Assembly: GCF_023100685.1 (NCBI RefSeq) | Contig: NZ_CP090064.1 | Span: 4,235,501-4,299,500 of the forward strand | Length of the DNA: 64,000 nt | Reading direction: 5' to 3' | Origin: Proteus vulgaris | GTDB lineage: Bacteria; Pseudomonadota; Gammaproteobacteria; Enterobacterales; Enterobacteriaceae | Shown here: positions 19,075-27,838 of the stretch, one piece after another | Layout: every line of letters begins with the position of its first letter | Numbering within the stretch: position 1 is the first letter of the stretch | Translations under genes and position numbers: made by a program | The notes under the pieces: model-generated | Database searches by the model: none | Seen by the model: only the letters and a program-made list of their open reading frames with translations | What the model was told of the DNA's origin: nothing

Positions 19075-21243
19075 TTAATGTGCTGCTGTTTTTGCTTGCT
19101 CCACTAAATTAATTAAGCGGCTTCTCATTGTATGATAGTGCTGAGAAACTTGGCTTTCTGCCCATTTTTGATCGGCTATTTTAATCACTTTAGCTGCACA
19201 ATATTTTGTTTCAGGTGTTTTTGATACAGGATCAAGATTATCCTGAGTCAACTCATTGCATGCCCCAATCCACCATTGATAGGTCATATAAATCGCTTGC
19301 TTATTGATTGTCTCATTCACATTACAACGAGACATAACCTTACCTCGACGAGATTCAACCCAAACAATCTCTTGATCACGAATACCCGCTTCTTTGGCAA
19401 CATCAGGGTGAACTTGAACATAACCGGGTTCATCTGCAAGTGAAGCCAATGCTTTACAGTTACCTGTCATTGAGCGACAGGAGTAATGCCCCACTTCACG
19501 TACTGTAGATAAAATCATTGGATAGTCTGCATCCGGCAATTCAGCCGGTGCTCGCCATGGTGTAGCAAATAGCTGCCCTTTTCCTGATGGTGTGGTGAAT
19601 TGATTACCTGAATATAAATAAGGTGTTCCTGCATCTTCGATATTAGTACAAGGCCATTGAATATGCGCTAAACCCGCCAATTTTTCATAAGTGACACCAA
19701 AAAATAGCGGACATAAAGCTCGGACTTCATTCCAGATCTCTTCATTATTTTCATAAGACATCGGGTAGCCCATTTCAGTAGCGAGTAAGCTAATGATTTC
19801 CCAATCTCGTTTTACATTGCCACGTGGCTCAATGGCTTTTTCAAAGCGCTGAAAACCTCTATCCGCACAGGTAAAGATACCTGCATGTTCACCCCAACTG
19901 GTTGACGGTAAAATCACATCAGCTTGCTCGGCGGTTTTAGTCATAAAGATATCTTGAACCACGACAAAATCGAGCGCTTCAAAGCCTTTTCTTACTAGGC
20001 CTAAATCGGCTTCGGTTTGAAGCGGATCTTCACCCATGATGTAGTAAGCTTTCACTTTACCTTCAATGGCTAAATGAGGCACTTCGGTAATACGATATCC
20101 CACTTCGGGGTCAAGCTGTTCAACAGGGATATTCCAGGCTTTGGCAAATTTTTCACGCGTATTTTCGTCAGTGACGTATTGATATCCTGGGAACATGTTA
20201 GGTAAAACCCCCATATCACAGGCACCCTGAACATTATTTTGCCCACGAACCGGTGCAACACCAACATGCGGTTTACCTAAATTACCCGTTAATAATGCAA
20301 GACCAGATAAGCCTTTAACCACATCAACTGCTTGGCCAAATTGTGTAACGCCCATTCCCCACATAATGGTGGCTGTTTTAGCGCCCGCATAAGTACGCAT
20401 TGCCTTACGAATTTCAATTGCAGGGATACCGACAATATCTTGTACTGCTTCTGGGCTATAGTCGGCGAGTTGTTTTTTATATTCTTCAAAACCTTCGGTA
20501 TAGCGACTGACGTAATCCTTATCATAAAGATCTTCATCAATTAGCGTATATGCGAATGCATTCACTAACGCCATATTTGTACCATTTTTTAATGGTAAAT
20601 ATTGGTTAGCAATTTTGGCAGTTTCTATTTTTCGAGGATCACAAACAATGATTTTAGCACCCTTTTGTTTTGCTTTAACTACACGGCGCGCCACAATGGG
20701 ATGAGAGTCTGCACAGTTATAACCAAAGACTAATAAGCAATCTGAATCTTCAATATCAGCAATAGAATTGCTCATGGCACCATTGCCTAATGTTTCTTGT
20801 AAACCAGCAACAGAAGGCCCATGACACACACGAGCACAACAATCGACATTATTATTACCTAATACTGCACGAACAAATTTCTGCATCACAAAGTTGGTTT
20901 CATTCCCTGTACCACGAGAAGATCCTGTACACATGATGGATTTCGCACCGTATTTTTCTTTTATTTCCAGTAATTTTTTTGCCGTATATTGAATCGCTTC
21001 ATTCCAACTCACAATTTCAAAATCAGCCCCTTTTTGTCGGCGGATCATGGGTTCATGTATTCTGGCTGTCAGCAGTTTATTGTCATTAAGAAAATCCCAA
21101 CCATAGAGTCCTTTTAAGCAAAGTTCTCCTTGATTGGTGACACCATTGGCACCTTCAGCTTTGATTATGCGACCATTTTCGACACAGAGATTGATTTTGC
21201 AGCCAGCGCCACAATAAGGACAGACGGAGTTGATTTTGTTCAT
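19075..21243 (-). CDS. fdhF: Formate dehydrogenase H, molybdopterin catalytic subunit (cysteine form)
   Basis: 722 residues (E. coli FdhF is 715). [4Fe-4S] ligands C8, C11, C15 and C42 are present. The residue that is selenocysteine 140 in E. coli is cysteine here (C140 in VDCCARVCHGPSVAGL; codon TGT, complement of 20824-20826), followed by the catalytic histidine. It is cytoplasmic, with no signal peptide, and in gas-forming enterobacteria it feeds electrons from formate to hydrogenase 3. Upstream lies a sigma-54-type promoter, as in E. coli where FhlA activates fdhF. AAAGGA sits six bases before the ATG. Cysteine forms of this enzyme are expected to work, usually with lower turnover (family knowledge). 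Confidence 0.9.
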   Translation of the reverse strand: MNKINSVCPYCGAGCKINLCVENGRIIKAEGANGVTNQGELCLKGLYGWDFLNDNKLLTARIHEPMIRRQKGADFEIVSWNEAIQYTAKKLLEIKEKYGAKSIMCTGSSRGTGNETNFVMQKFVRAVLGNNNVDCCARVCHGPSVAGLQETLGNGAMSNSIADIEDSDCLLVFGYNCADSHPIVARRVVKAKQKGAKIIVCDPRKIETAKIANQYLPLKNGTNMALVNAFAYTLIDEDLYDKDYVSRYTEGFEEYKKQLADYSPEAVQDIVGIPAIEIRKAMRTYAGAKTATIMWGMGVTQFGQAVDVVKGLSGLALLTGNLGKPHVGVAPVRGQNNVQGACDMGVLPNMFPGYQYVTDENTREKFAKAWNIPVEQLDPEVGYRITEVPHLAIEGKVKAYYIMGEDPLQTEADLGLVRKGFEALDFVVVQDIFMTKTAEQADVILPSTSWGEHAGIFTCADRGFQRFEKAIEPRGNVKRDWEIISLLATEMGYPMSYENNEEIWNEVRALCPLFFGVTYEKLAGLAHIQWPCTNIEDAGTPYLYSGNQFTTPSGKGQLFATPWRAPAELPDADYPMILSTVREVGHYSCRSMTGNCKALASLADEPGYVQVHPDVAKEAGIRDQEIVWVESRRGKVMSRCNVNETINKQAIYMTYQWWIGACNELTQDNLDPVSKTPETKYCAAKVIKIADQKWAESQVSQHYHTMRSRLINLVEQAKTAAH

Positions 21244-21298
21244 TTGATATCCTTTCCCCTAACTAGGGAGTAAAAGAGTCATAAAGAACTTTTATCTA

Positions 21299-21315
21299 AG
21301 CAGGAATTATGCCAA
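21299..21315 (-). promoter_or_regulatory. Sigma-54-type promoter (-24/-12) for fdhF
   Basis: On the minus strand the sequence reads TTGGCATAATTCCTGCT. The GG and GC dinucleotides are exactly 10 bases apart, as in the consensus TGGCAC-N5-TTGC, with two mismatches in less critical positions. It lies about 56 bases upstream of the fdhF start. The rest of the 360-base gap (21244-21604) is AT-rich; a stretch at 21371-21390 containing TTTCGACA might be part of an activator (FhlA) site, but this is weak. No gene is visible in the gap. Confidence 0.6.
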
Positions 21316-21604
21316 TTAATTTTTACTATTTAATCAATAATATACAAAAATAAATTAATATTTAATTACTGTTTCGACATTTTTGCCGATGCTCACCTTA
21401 CACAAATAGAGTTAAATATCATAATTCATTACAGATTTCAGTTATTAGCATCAGAGAAACACTTTGAAATAAAAATTAATACTGGATTCTAATAAAATTT
21501 ATTTCTTTAGTTTGAATTTATGATATAAATAATAAATACGCATTTTGAAAAACAATATTTCATATTGCATTGCGATTATATCCATTTCAATAAAGAGCAA
21601 AAAG

Positions 21605-21661
21605 ATGAATATGAACACCAATAACCGACTCCTAGGCCTAAACCTACTACTCCTTCGTTAG
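21605..21661 (+). CDS. Leucine-rich leader peptide of a transcription attenuator
   Basis: An 18-codon ORF, MNMNTNNRLLGLNLLLLR, with seven leucines, four of them consecutive just before the final Arg and stop. The leucine codons are CTC, CTA, CTA, CTA, CTA, CTC, CTT: none is TTA, the codon favoured in this AT-rich genome, and the four CTA resemble the rare-codon run of the E. coli leuL leader. The stop codon overlaps an RNA segment that can pair either with the leader's own coding part or with the terminator's left arm. This is the textbook arrangement for ribosome-mediated attenuation by charged tRNA-Leu. The ribosome site is weak (AAAGAG). Confidence 0.75.
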   Translation: MNMNTNNRLLGLNLLLLR

Positions 21662-21714
21662 GTGGCCAAGCGCGTTCATTTTTTTGCAAAAGCCACCAGT
21701 CAGGTGGCTTTTTT
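21637..21714 (+). promoter_or_regulatory. Leucine-responsive attenuator: mutually exclusive hairpins and terminator
   Basis: Segment 1 (CCTAA at 21637-21641 or ACCTA at 21642-21646) can pair with segment 2 (TTAGGT at 21658-21663). Segment 2 continues into GGTGGC (21661-21666), which can instead pair with segment 3, GCCACC (21692-21697). Segment 3 otherwise pairs with segment 4, GGTGGC (21703-21708), inside a 10-bp stem AAAAGCCACC / GGTGGCTTTT followed by a T run to 21714, an intrinsic terminator. Segments 2 and 4 are identical, so stalling at the Leu codons should free segment 2 to disrupt the terminator. Confidence 0.72.
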
Positions 21715-21756
21715 GTTGTGCCCCCTACTGGTGAAATTATTTTTAGGGGAGTTTCT

Positions 21757-21864
21757 ATGATGTTGAGTTTTACCATAAGGATGATGAGTGACAACGTCTT
21801 CTCAATAAACAATTGTATGGCAATGCCTTCCATAACAGACCAAATGAAGCAGGGGGCAAAATGA
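21757..21864 (+). CDS. Candidate small ORF (35 aa) overlapping the transporter start
   Basis: Tandem ATG codons at 21757 and 21760 follow a strong AGGGGAG ribosome site. The frame runs 35 codons (MMLSFTIRMMSDNVFSIN...) and its TGA stop overlaps the transporter ATG as ATGA. That coupling and the strong ribosome site suggest it is translated, perhaps only to deliver ribosomes to the transporter start. The peptide is not membrane-spanning and does not look like the MetS-type small subunit of other NSS transporters. No homologue recognised. Confidence 0.4.
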   Translation: MMLSFTIRMMSDNVFSINNCMAMPSITDQMKQGAK

Positions 21865-23177
21865 GTCAACAATGGACATCAAGAGTCGGCCATATCTTAG
21901 CAGCCGCAGGATCGGCAATCGGTATTGGCGCAATCTGGAAGTTTTCTTATGTCGCAGCCAATAATGGTGGCGGTGCATTTTTAATTGTCTTTTTGTTATT
22001 TAGTTTCATTATTGGGCTTGCTGTATTACTGGCTGAGAATATCTTAGGCAGTAGCACACACGCAGAAGCCGTTAATGCCTTTAAAAAAATGATGGGACGC
22101 AATTGGGTCATCATTGGCGTTATTGGTGTATTCAGCTCTTGGTGTATTTATAGCTTTTATAGTGTTGTAGGTGGTTGGACAATTGGCTATACCGTTATGG
22201 CAGCAACAGGCCAGTTGAATATTACAGATAGCGCTGAATTAACTGGTATTTTTACCCGCTTTATTAGTGATCCTTTATGGCCTATTTTGGCTCACCTTGC
22301 CTTTGCTGGATTAACCTGTTTTGTAGTTTTAGCGGGTGTACAACGTGGATTAGAAAAAGCCGTCAAAATCATGATGCCAATGTTATTTATCATTATGATT
22401 TTATTGATTATTGTTGGTATCAGCTTACCCGGTTCTTCTGAAGGTTTAAAATTATTTTTATACCCTGATTTTAGTAAGTTAACCCCTCAAGGCGTATTAG
22501 ATGCATTAGGATTAGCCTTCTTCTCACTGTCTATCGGTTTAGGCATTCATATCACTTACAGTGCTTATTTAGCAGATAATAAAGGTATTGCTAACTCCAG
22601 TATGTGGGTGGTTATTTTATCTTGTATGGTGTGTGTGCTTGCCGGATTAATGATTTTCCCTGCATTATCTGCCGCAGGCTTAGAGCCTAATGCTGGCCCT
22701 GGTTTAACCTTTATGACTATGCCAGTCTATTTTGCCAACTTACCCGGCGGTAATATTTTAGCAGTGACTTTCTTTGTCTTGTTATTAATGGCGGCGTTAA
22801 CCTCTGCAATTTCATTACTTGAACATATCGTGGCTTATGTACAGATGCGTTTTCAATGGACTCGTCGTCGTGCAGGGTTAGTGGTTACAGCCTCTATTAT
22901 GCTGATGGGTATTCCTGTTTCATTATCTTTCGGCCCTATGAGTGATGTGACATTCGCAGGTAAAACGGTCTTTGATTTGTTGGATTACCTGACTTCTAAT
23001 ATTTTGATGCCACTGTTCGGTATCGCAATGTGTTTAATCTTTGGTTGGTCACGTAGAGCAAATGCCTTGATCCCTGAAAATATCTCAGGAGTAAAACGCC
23101 AATGCTTATTATTGGTTTGGCGTTATATTGGTCCAATTTGTATCGGAATTATTTTAATTCATGGATTGATTGGCTAA
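21861..23177 (+). CDS. Sodium-dependent transporter of the NSS (SNF) family, probably for leucine or related amino acid
   Basis: 438 residues with about 11 transmembrane helices, the usual number in bacterial NSS symporters. The first helix region, GHILAAAGSAIGIGAIWKF followed by NNGGGAF, matches the unwound, Na+- and substrate-binding helix 1 of LeuT-type proteins. Such proteins import amino acids with Na+. The substrate is not readable from the protein, but the Leu-codon attenuator upstream suggests leucine or another branched-chain or hydrophobic amino acid (inference). ATG at 21861 is preceded by AGGGGG at a good distance; an earlier start would read through the small upstream ORF region without a ribosome site. 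A strong terminator follows. Confidence 0.85.
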   Translation: MSQQWTSRVGHILAAAGSAIGIGAIWKFSYVAANNGGGAFLIVFLLFSFIIGLAVLLAENILGSSTHAEAVNAFKKMMGRNWVIIGVIGVFSSWCIYSFYSVVGGWTIGYTVMAATGQLNITDSAELTGIFTRFISDPLWPILAHLAFAGLTCFVVLAGVQRGLEKAVKIMMPMLFIIMILLIIVGISLPGSSEGLKLFLYPDFSKLTPQGVLDALGLAFFSLSIGLGIHITYSAYLADNKGIANSSMWVVILSCMVCVLAGLMIFPALSAAGLEPNAGPGLTFMTMPVYFANLPGGNILAVTFFVLLLMAALTSAISLLEHIVAYVQMRFQWTRRRAGLVVTASIMLMGIPVSLSFGPMSDVTFAGKTVFDLLDYLTSNILMPLFGIAMCLIFGWSRRANALIPENISGVKRQCLLLVWRYIGPICIGIILIHGLIG

Positions 23178-23189
23178 TTATCAACGAAA

Positions 23190-23215
23190 AAGAGCCACTC
23201 AAATGAGTGGCTCTT
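23190..23215. terminator. Terminator after the NSS transporter
   Basis: Perfect 11-bp stem AAGAGCCACTC / GAGTGGCTCTT with loop AAAT. The right-hand T run is short on the plus strand; the A run on the left gives a T run for leftward transcription of the converging lyase operon. Confidence 0.65.
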
Positions 23216-23263
23216 GGCTTAACTGATAATGATTTTTTATGGATACTTGATGGTTTTTACTAT

Positions 23264-24637
23264 TTATTTATAGCTTTGTTTAATTTCTTTAGAAATCGCT
23301 AATCCACGTTTCGCTTCTTTCTCAGCAAGTTCAACGGATAGACCGATATAAGAGCGAGGATCAAGCATTGCCTTAATTTCATCTGCATTAAAAGCGGCTG
23401 TAATAGTTTCATTCTTCATTAGGTTAGTATAAAAATCTTCACCATCTGCCGCCGTTTTAATGGCTTCTTCATATAACAGTGAATGCGCTTTATCTTTACC
23501 TAATTTTTCTGCCATTTTCATCATAACGTATTCGGTATTATCTAAACCCTTATTTCTCATCACGTTATGTAGCATTCTCTCTTCATGAGGAACGATGGTT
23601 CTTGAAAGCTCTTCCGTTCTTAACAAAATTTCTGTTGTAAGTTCTAACGCTTCTTCAATTAAGCCATCGAATAGCATATAAGAACTGCTATCACCTTCAT
23701 AAGGTCTTACCGCAGAGTACATCCCTACATTAGGTAACGAGTACAGTTTCTGTGAGTTAGCAATAATACCTTTCGCTAATTTTGGATTAATTTTATGAGG
23801 CATCGTGCTACTACCCACAGTACCTTTTGTAAATCCTTCAGAAACCTCAGCAATTTCTTCTAATGTAGTGCTATAAACTTCTTCACCAATTTTATGGCAA
23901 ATATTTGCCATCAGTGCCAAGTTCATCATGTACTCTAATTTATGCGTACTTAGATTACGTGATGGTACTTCCATTGCTTGCATACCCACTAATTCAGCAA
24001 CGCGTTTTTGTACTTTCATCCCCACTTCTGGCATTGAGTTAAAAGCACCTACTGCGCCACCCATCATAATGGTGAATACACGTTTCTCACTCTCTTTCAT
24101 GCGCTGGTAGCAATCAATAAAATCGCTGATCCACACTGAAACTTTATACCCATAAGTGATAGGAATAGCATGGCGACCGTGCGTTCTCCCCGCCATTACC
24201 ATGTGTTTTGTTTTTTCAGCGAGATTTGATAAATTTTCAATAATTTCGCTCAACAATAACATGAACTTATCGTGTACTGTTTTCATCATATACAGCTGTG
24301 AACTTTGCTGTATGTTTTGTGTAGTAATACCGTAATGCACATATTTACCGCTCTCTTCAGAGCATGCATTCACCAGTACTTTTAAGAAAGGTACAAAGCC
24401 ATGACCGATTTTTTGATAAATACGGTTCATCTCTTCAAAATCGATATTCTCTATAATCGCCTTTTCTTTAATTTCATCTGCGGCAGACTGTGGAATAAAA
24501 CCGTATTCAGCTTGTGCTTGCGCTAACATTGCTTCAAACATCAACCAAGTTGAGTATTTAGCTTCATTGGACAGCAGATTTTTAATACCGCGATCGTCAA
24601 TTGTTTTACTTTTAGAATCGTATAACGCTCTCATCAT
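23264..24637 (-). CDS. Lyase of the fumarase/aspartase/adenylosuccinate lyase superfamily
   Basis: 457 residues. The superfamily signature GSSTMPHKINP is intact (catalytic Ser loop), as are the HYGITTQNIQQSS and GRTHGRHAIP regions that hold catalytic histidines and bind the dicarboxylate. The closest subgroup is PurB/carboxymuconate-cycloisomerase-like, but it differs from housekeeping PurB in context: it lies 8 bases after a PTS permease gene. The superfamily eliminates fumarate or a similar acid from a C-N or C-O bond, so here it may cleave an imported, phosphorylated amino-acid or dicarboxylate conjugate (inference). Two ATG codons are adjacent (24637 and 24634); AAGGA spacing favours the second. 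Confidence 0.8.
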   Translation of the reverse strand: MMRALYDSKSKTIDDRGIKNLLSNEAKYSTWLMFEAMLAQAQAEYGFIPQSAADEIKEKAIIENIDFEEMNRIYQKIGHGFVPFLKVLVNACSEESGKYVHYGITTQNIQQSSQLYMMKTVHDKFMLLLSEIIENLSNLAEKTKHMVMAGRTHGRHAIPITYGYKVSVWISDFIDCYQRMKESEKRVFTIMMGGAVGAFNSMPEVGMKVQKRVAELVGMQAMEVPSRNLSTHKLEYMMNLALMANICHKIGEEVYSTTLEEIAEVSEGFTKGTVGSSTMPHKINPKLAKGIIANSQKLYSLPNVGMYSAVRPYEGDSSSYMLFDGLIEEALELTTEILLRTEELSRTIVPHEERMLHNVMRNKGLDNTEYVMMKMAEKLGKDKAHSLLYEEAIKTAADGEDFYTNLMKNETITAAFNADEIKAMLDPRSYIGLSVELAEKEAKRGLAISKEIKQSYK

Positions 24638-24645
24638 GTATCCTT

Positions 24646-26202
24646 TTATTTCTTCATTGCTTCATCAACAGCATTGCGAACAAATTCGACTTTAGGGCCA
24701 TAAACGACATGGACATGGTTTGCTGCTGGAAAGAAGAATGCTGTACATCCAGACTCCAACATTAATTCTTTATTTATTTGATTAACTTCATTAATATCAA
24801 TACGTAGTCGTGTAATACAGTTATCAACATTACGAATATTTTGTTTACCACCTAACGCTTGGATTAAGATTTCTGCAATTTCGCCATAACGTTTTTCTTT
24901 GATTAGCGTGTTTTTCATATTGCTTGATTCTTCTCTACCCGGTGTTTTGATATCAAATTTGACGATAGCCCAGTAGAAAATGAAGTAGGTCACAACCGCA
25001 AGCACACTCCCAATCAGCACTAAGAAGATCCAGTTAGTGTGTTCGTACAGTAAACCAAAGATAGTAAAGTCAAAGACGGTGCCTCGGATATAACCAATTG
25101 CAACACCAGCAAAAGAGAGCAGAACCGCGCCAATACCCACGATAATCGCGTAAATTAAATAGAGTAGTGGTGCGATAAAGACGAAGGTGAATTCAAGAGG
25201 TTCAGTCACGTTACCTAACATTGCAGTTAAGACCATCGTCACCAGCATCGATTTAACTTCAGCACGGTTCTCTTTTTTCGAGGTTTTATAAATTGCTAAT
25301 GCAATCGCAGGGAATAAGAACAACGTAACCAACATTTGTTGCTGAGCCATAAAACGCGTCAGACTTGGCATCATTGCCCAATATTCACTACTTGGCCCTT
25401 GGTTAAATAATACTTCTGTCATTGCTGGAACAACGCCCACATAGGTTTGCCCATCAATCACATAAGAACCACCGGCTTCAGTAAATCTAAACAGAACGTT
25501 CCAGACGTGGTGTAAACCAAATGGAATAAATAGACGCTCACCACCTGCGGTAAAGAAAGGTCCAACAGGACTTAAGAAGACAGCTGAGAGCTTAGTTAAG
25601 CCCATGACTAATACTTCCCAAATAAATGGCAGCAATGCACCTACGCCAATCATTAATCCGACCATAATAATGGCGACAGATTTTTTTCCTGAGAAGAAGG
25701 CAAATGCCGTTGGCAATTCAAGGTTATAAAATTTATCGGTAGCCCATGCAGCGATTAATCCTGTGATAATCCCCCCTGCGGCACTGATATTCATGGTTTG
25801 TATACCCAAAACCTTGATTTGCCCAACCTGCGTCATAATGGCAGGATCAGCCAGTTTTCCAGTCAATACCAACCAGATATTGATTGTACTTATCAAAGTT
25901 AAATAGCCCACCACGGAGGCAAAGACCGCGATCCCCTTATCTTTATGGCTCATTCCATACGCCACCCCCATTGCAAATAGAAGTGGAATATTGTCAAACA
26001 CCACACCTGCAATAGAACGGATACTGACTAATAAAGCATTGACTGTTTCATTTCCTAAGAAAGGAAAGCGTGCAATCATATAAGACTGAACTAAAGCACC
26101 ACTGATCCCCAAGATCATACCGATAGGTGCTAATACACCGATTGGTAGAAGTAGGGTTCTACCAAAGCGCTGAATAGATTCGCTGAACTTTTTCCTGGCC
26201 AT
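24646..26202 (-). CDS. PTS permease, fused EIIC-EIIB of the glucose/maltose family
   Basis: 518 residues. The first about 430 residues form a membrane EIIC domain of the glucose superfamily (RFGRTLLLPIGVLAPIGMILG; FIPFGLHHVWNVLF; GNVTEPLEFTFVF). The C-terminal 80 residues are EIIB, with the phosphorylated cysteine in NVDNCITRLRIDI. No EIIA domain is fused or adjacent, so it would borrow the glucose EIIA (Crr). It imports and phosphorylates a carbohydrate or glycoside of unknown identity. AAGGA lies eight bases before the ATG. It is first in an operon with the lyase, and the nearby RpiR-type gene is the likely regulator. Confidence 0.87.
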   Translation of the reverse strand: MARKKFSESIQRFGRTLLLPIGVLAPIGMILGISGALVQSYMIARFPFLGNETVNALLVSIRSIAGVVFDNIPLLFAMGVAYGMSHKDKGIAVFASVVGYLTLISTINIWLVLTGKLADPAIMTQVGQIKVLGIQTMNISAAGGIITGLIAAWATDKFYNLELPTAFAFFSGKKSVAIIMVGLMIGVGALLPFIWEVLVMGLTKLSAVFLSPVGPFFTAGGERLFIPFGLHHVWNVLFRFTEAGGSYVIDGQTYVGVVPAMTEVLFNQGPSSEYWAMMPSLTRFMAQQQMLVTLFLFPAIALAIYKTSKKENRAEVKSMLVTMVLTAMLGNVTEPLEFTFVFIAPLLYLIYAIIVGIGAVLLSFAGVAIGYIRGTVFDFTIFGLLYEHTNWIFLVLIGSVLAVVTYFIFYWAIVKFDIKTPGREESSNMKNTLIKEKRYGEIAEILIQALGGKQNIRNVDNCITRLRIDINEVNQINKELMLESGCTAFFFPAANHVHVVYGPKVEFVRNAVDEAMKK

Positions 26203-26530
26203 ATTTTTTTCCTTATGACTTCTCGAATATAAAAGAATTACCGAGGTACTCTAGCTTAGGGATTATAGGAAATGAATGACGTGGCGGTTTTAAATATTAT
26301 CTCAAGTCATTTTTTATGACCTAGGTCTTTTTAATGAATACTTCAATTAATAATAATAAACAATTTTTTATTTTAGTAATGAAGATTGACCCTATAATTT
26401 AATATTAATATTGAAAAAGAAGGTTATTTAAATAATAGCTTATGATTATTTTAATCAGATAGATTAATGATTTTTAAACATTAATAATAGAAAGAATATT
26501 TAATTAATAGGGTTATTAGTTTATTAGAAC
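26203..26530. promoter_or_regulatory. Promoter region of the PTS-lyase operon with a perfect palindrome
   Basis: About 330 AT-rich bases between the RpiR gene and the PTS gene, both leftward. The only striking element is a perfect 10-bp palindrome GACCTAGGTC at 26318-26327, GC-rich against its surroundings and about 115 bases upstream of the PTS start, a plausible operator. No gene is visible. Confidence 0.35.
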
Positions 26531-27271
26531 TTAAAGTAGTATTTCTAGCTCATTTATCAGTAAATCCACCAGCATAAAAAAGCCAATGCGTGATTTAGTG
26601 TCATCTTTTTTTGTATCGTGATTATCGGCAAAACAAAACAGGGCATGGCTTGCATAACTGGTTAATTCATTGGTGTTAAATGCTGTCATGCTAATAATGT
26701 TAGCTTCTTTTAACTGTACAATTTTTGCTGTTTCTATAATTTTTTTTGTGCCACCAGAAAGGGAAATAAAGATAACTGTGTCGTCTTCATTAACAAGACG
26801 AGTAAACGAGTCAGATAAGTTGTAATCATTAATAAAAAAGCAATGTAGTCCTAAAGCAAACAAAAGGTGTTCAAGGTAATAACCGACTGCTTTACTCGTA
26901 CCCCTTGCCACAATAAAAATATTCCTAGAATGACGTAAGGTTTTCGCACATTCTCGAATTTGTTCTTCATTAATTAATGTAAATGTTTTATTAATATTTT
27001 TTTCTAATTGCTTTTTATAAGATGCTGTGCTCGTTTTCTCAACTTTATTTTGAGTCAAAATATAATTATTAATTTGGAATTTAAGCTCTTTAAATCCACT
27101 AAATCCTAACTTTTGCGATAAATTAATGATCACCGTTTTTGACACAAACGTTTTGGCAACTAAATCATTAATATTTAAATAGGGTATATCTGCAATATTA
27201 TCGGTGAGATATTTTAATACTTTTTTTTCGCTGATGGTTAAATTGTCATAATTCTTTAGGAAATCCAGCAT
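26531..27271 (-). CDS. RpiR-family transcription regulator (HTH plus SIS domain)
   Basis: 246 residues. The N-terminal 75 residues are an HTH_6 domain (SEKKVLKYLTDNIADIPYLN; TFVSKTVIINLSQKLGFSGFKELK). Residues about 105-235 form an SIS sugar-phosphate-binding domain (IFIVARGTSKAVGYYLEHLL; DDTVIFISLSGGTKKIIETA). RpiR proteins usually sense a phosphosugar made by the pathway they control, so the product of the downstream PTS permease is the obvious effector candidate (inference). It is transcribed in the same direction as the PTS-lyase pair, 330 bases upstream. Confidence 0.87.
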   Translation of the reverse strand: MLDFLKNYDNLTISEKKVLKYLTDNIADIPYLNINDLVAKTFVSKTVIINLSQKLGFSGFKELKFQINNYILTQNKVEKTSTASYKKQLEKNINKTFTLINEEQIRECAKTLRHSRNIFIVARGTSKAVGYYLEHLLFALGLHCFFINDYNLSDSFTRLVNEDDTVIFISLSGGTKKIIETAKIVQLKEANIISMTAFNTNELTSYASHALFCFADNHDTKKDDTKSRIGFFMLVDLLINELEILL

Positions 27272-27468
27272 ATCTCACCCAACCAATTGAATATAAAACC
27301 CCCGATAAAGGAGCGAACATCCCAAAAGCACGCCCGTTCTTTTCGCGCGCTTATGTGCAATAAAATAGATAACGAGTATACGTTAAATCATACAGTTATG
27401 TAGGATCAGAGTGATATTTTGTGAATTAGCATAATATTGAGCCCATCTTTTAATGAGCCCAATAGGTG

Positions 27469-27714
27469 TTATTCGTTACCCCAGCGATTAAGAAACATGG
27501 CGATATCATCAATGCGTTTTTTATCAATACCCGCTTCTTTTGCCATCTCTTGCTGTGCCGATTCGCTAATTTCTTCATTATTCATTAATTTAGTGAGTAA
27601 TAACTGGAAGTAAAGAGCAAGCGCATCTTCTTCGGTCTCAGCAACAGGATCGGTTGATTCCAGTGAATACTCTTCTACCATGTCATAATATTTAAAGTGG
27701 ATTTCATTGTTCAT
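27469..27714 (-). CDS. ymjA: YmjA family protein (DUF2543)
   Basis: 81 residues that line up with E. coli YmjA along the whole length, sharing LKYFD-like [36 protein letters not shown] and the ending FLNRWGNE. Small, acidic, soluble; molecular function not known. ATG at 27714 with a GGGGAGAA ribosome site. Single gene, divergent from the pseudouridine synthase. In the 197 bases that separate it from the RpiR gene I see no gene or hairpin of note. Confidence 0.85.
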   Translation of the reverse strand: MNNEIHFKYYDMVEEYSLESTDPVAETEEDALALYFQLLLTKLMNNEEISESAQQEMAKEAGIDKKRIDDIAMFLNRWGNE

Positions 27715-27838
27715 AAATTCTCCCCAAGGATTAACGTTAATACTCGTCGTATTCGAATGACTAAGAGTATATCTCTACATTCGCCAGTTAACCTAAAATT
27801 CGCTATCATCCACTTTCTTCTTTTTTGCGGATAAGCTG

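Noticed and set aside
27439-27466. Repeated GAGCCCA near the ymjA stop, considered as a terminator
   Set aside because: The copies are direct repeats and cannot form a hairpin.
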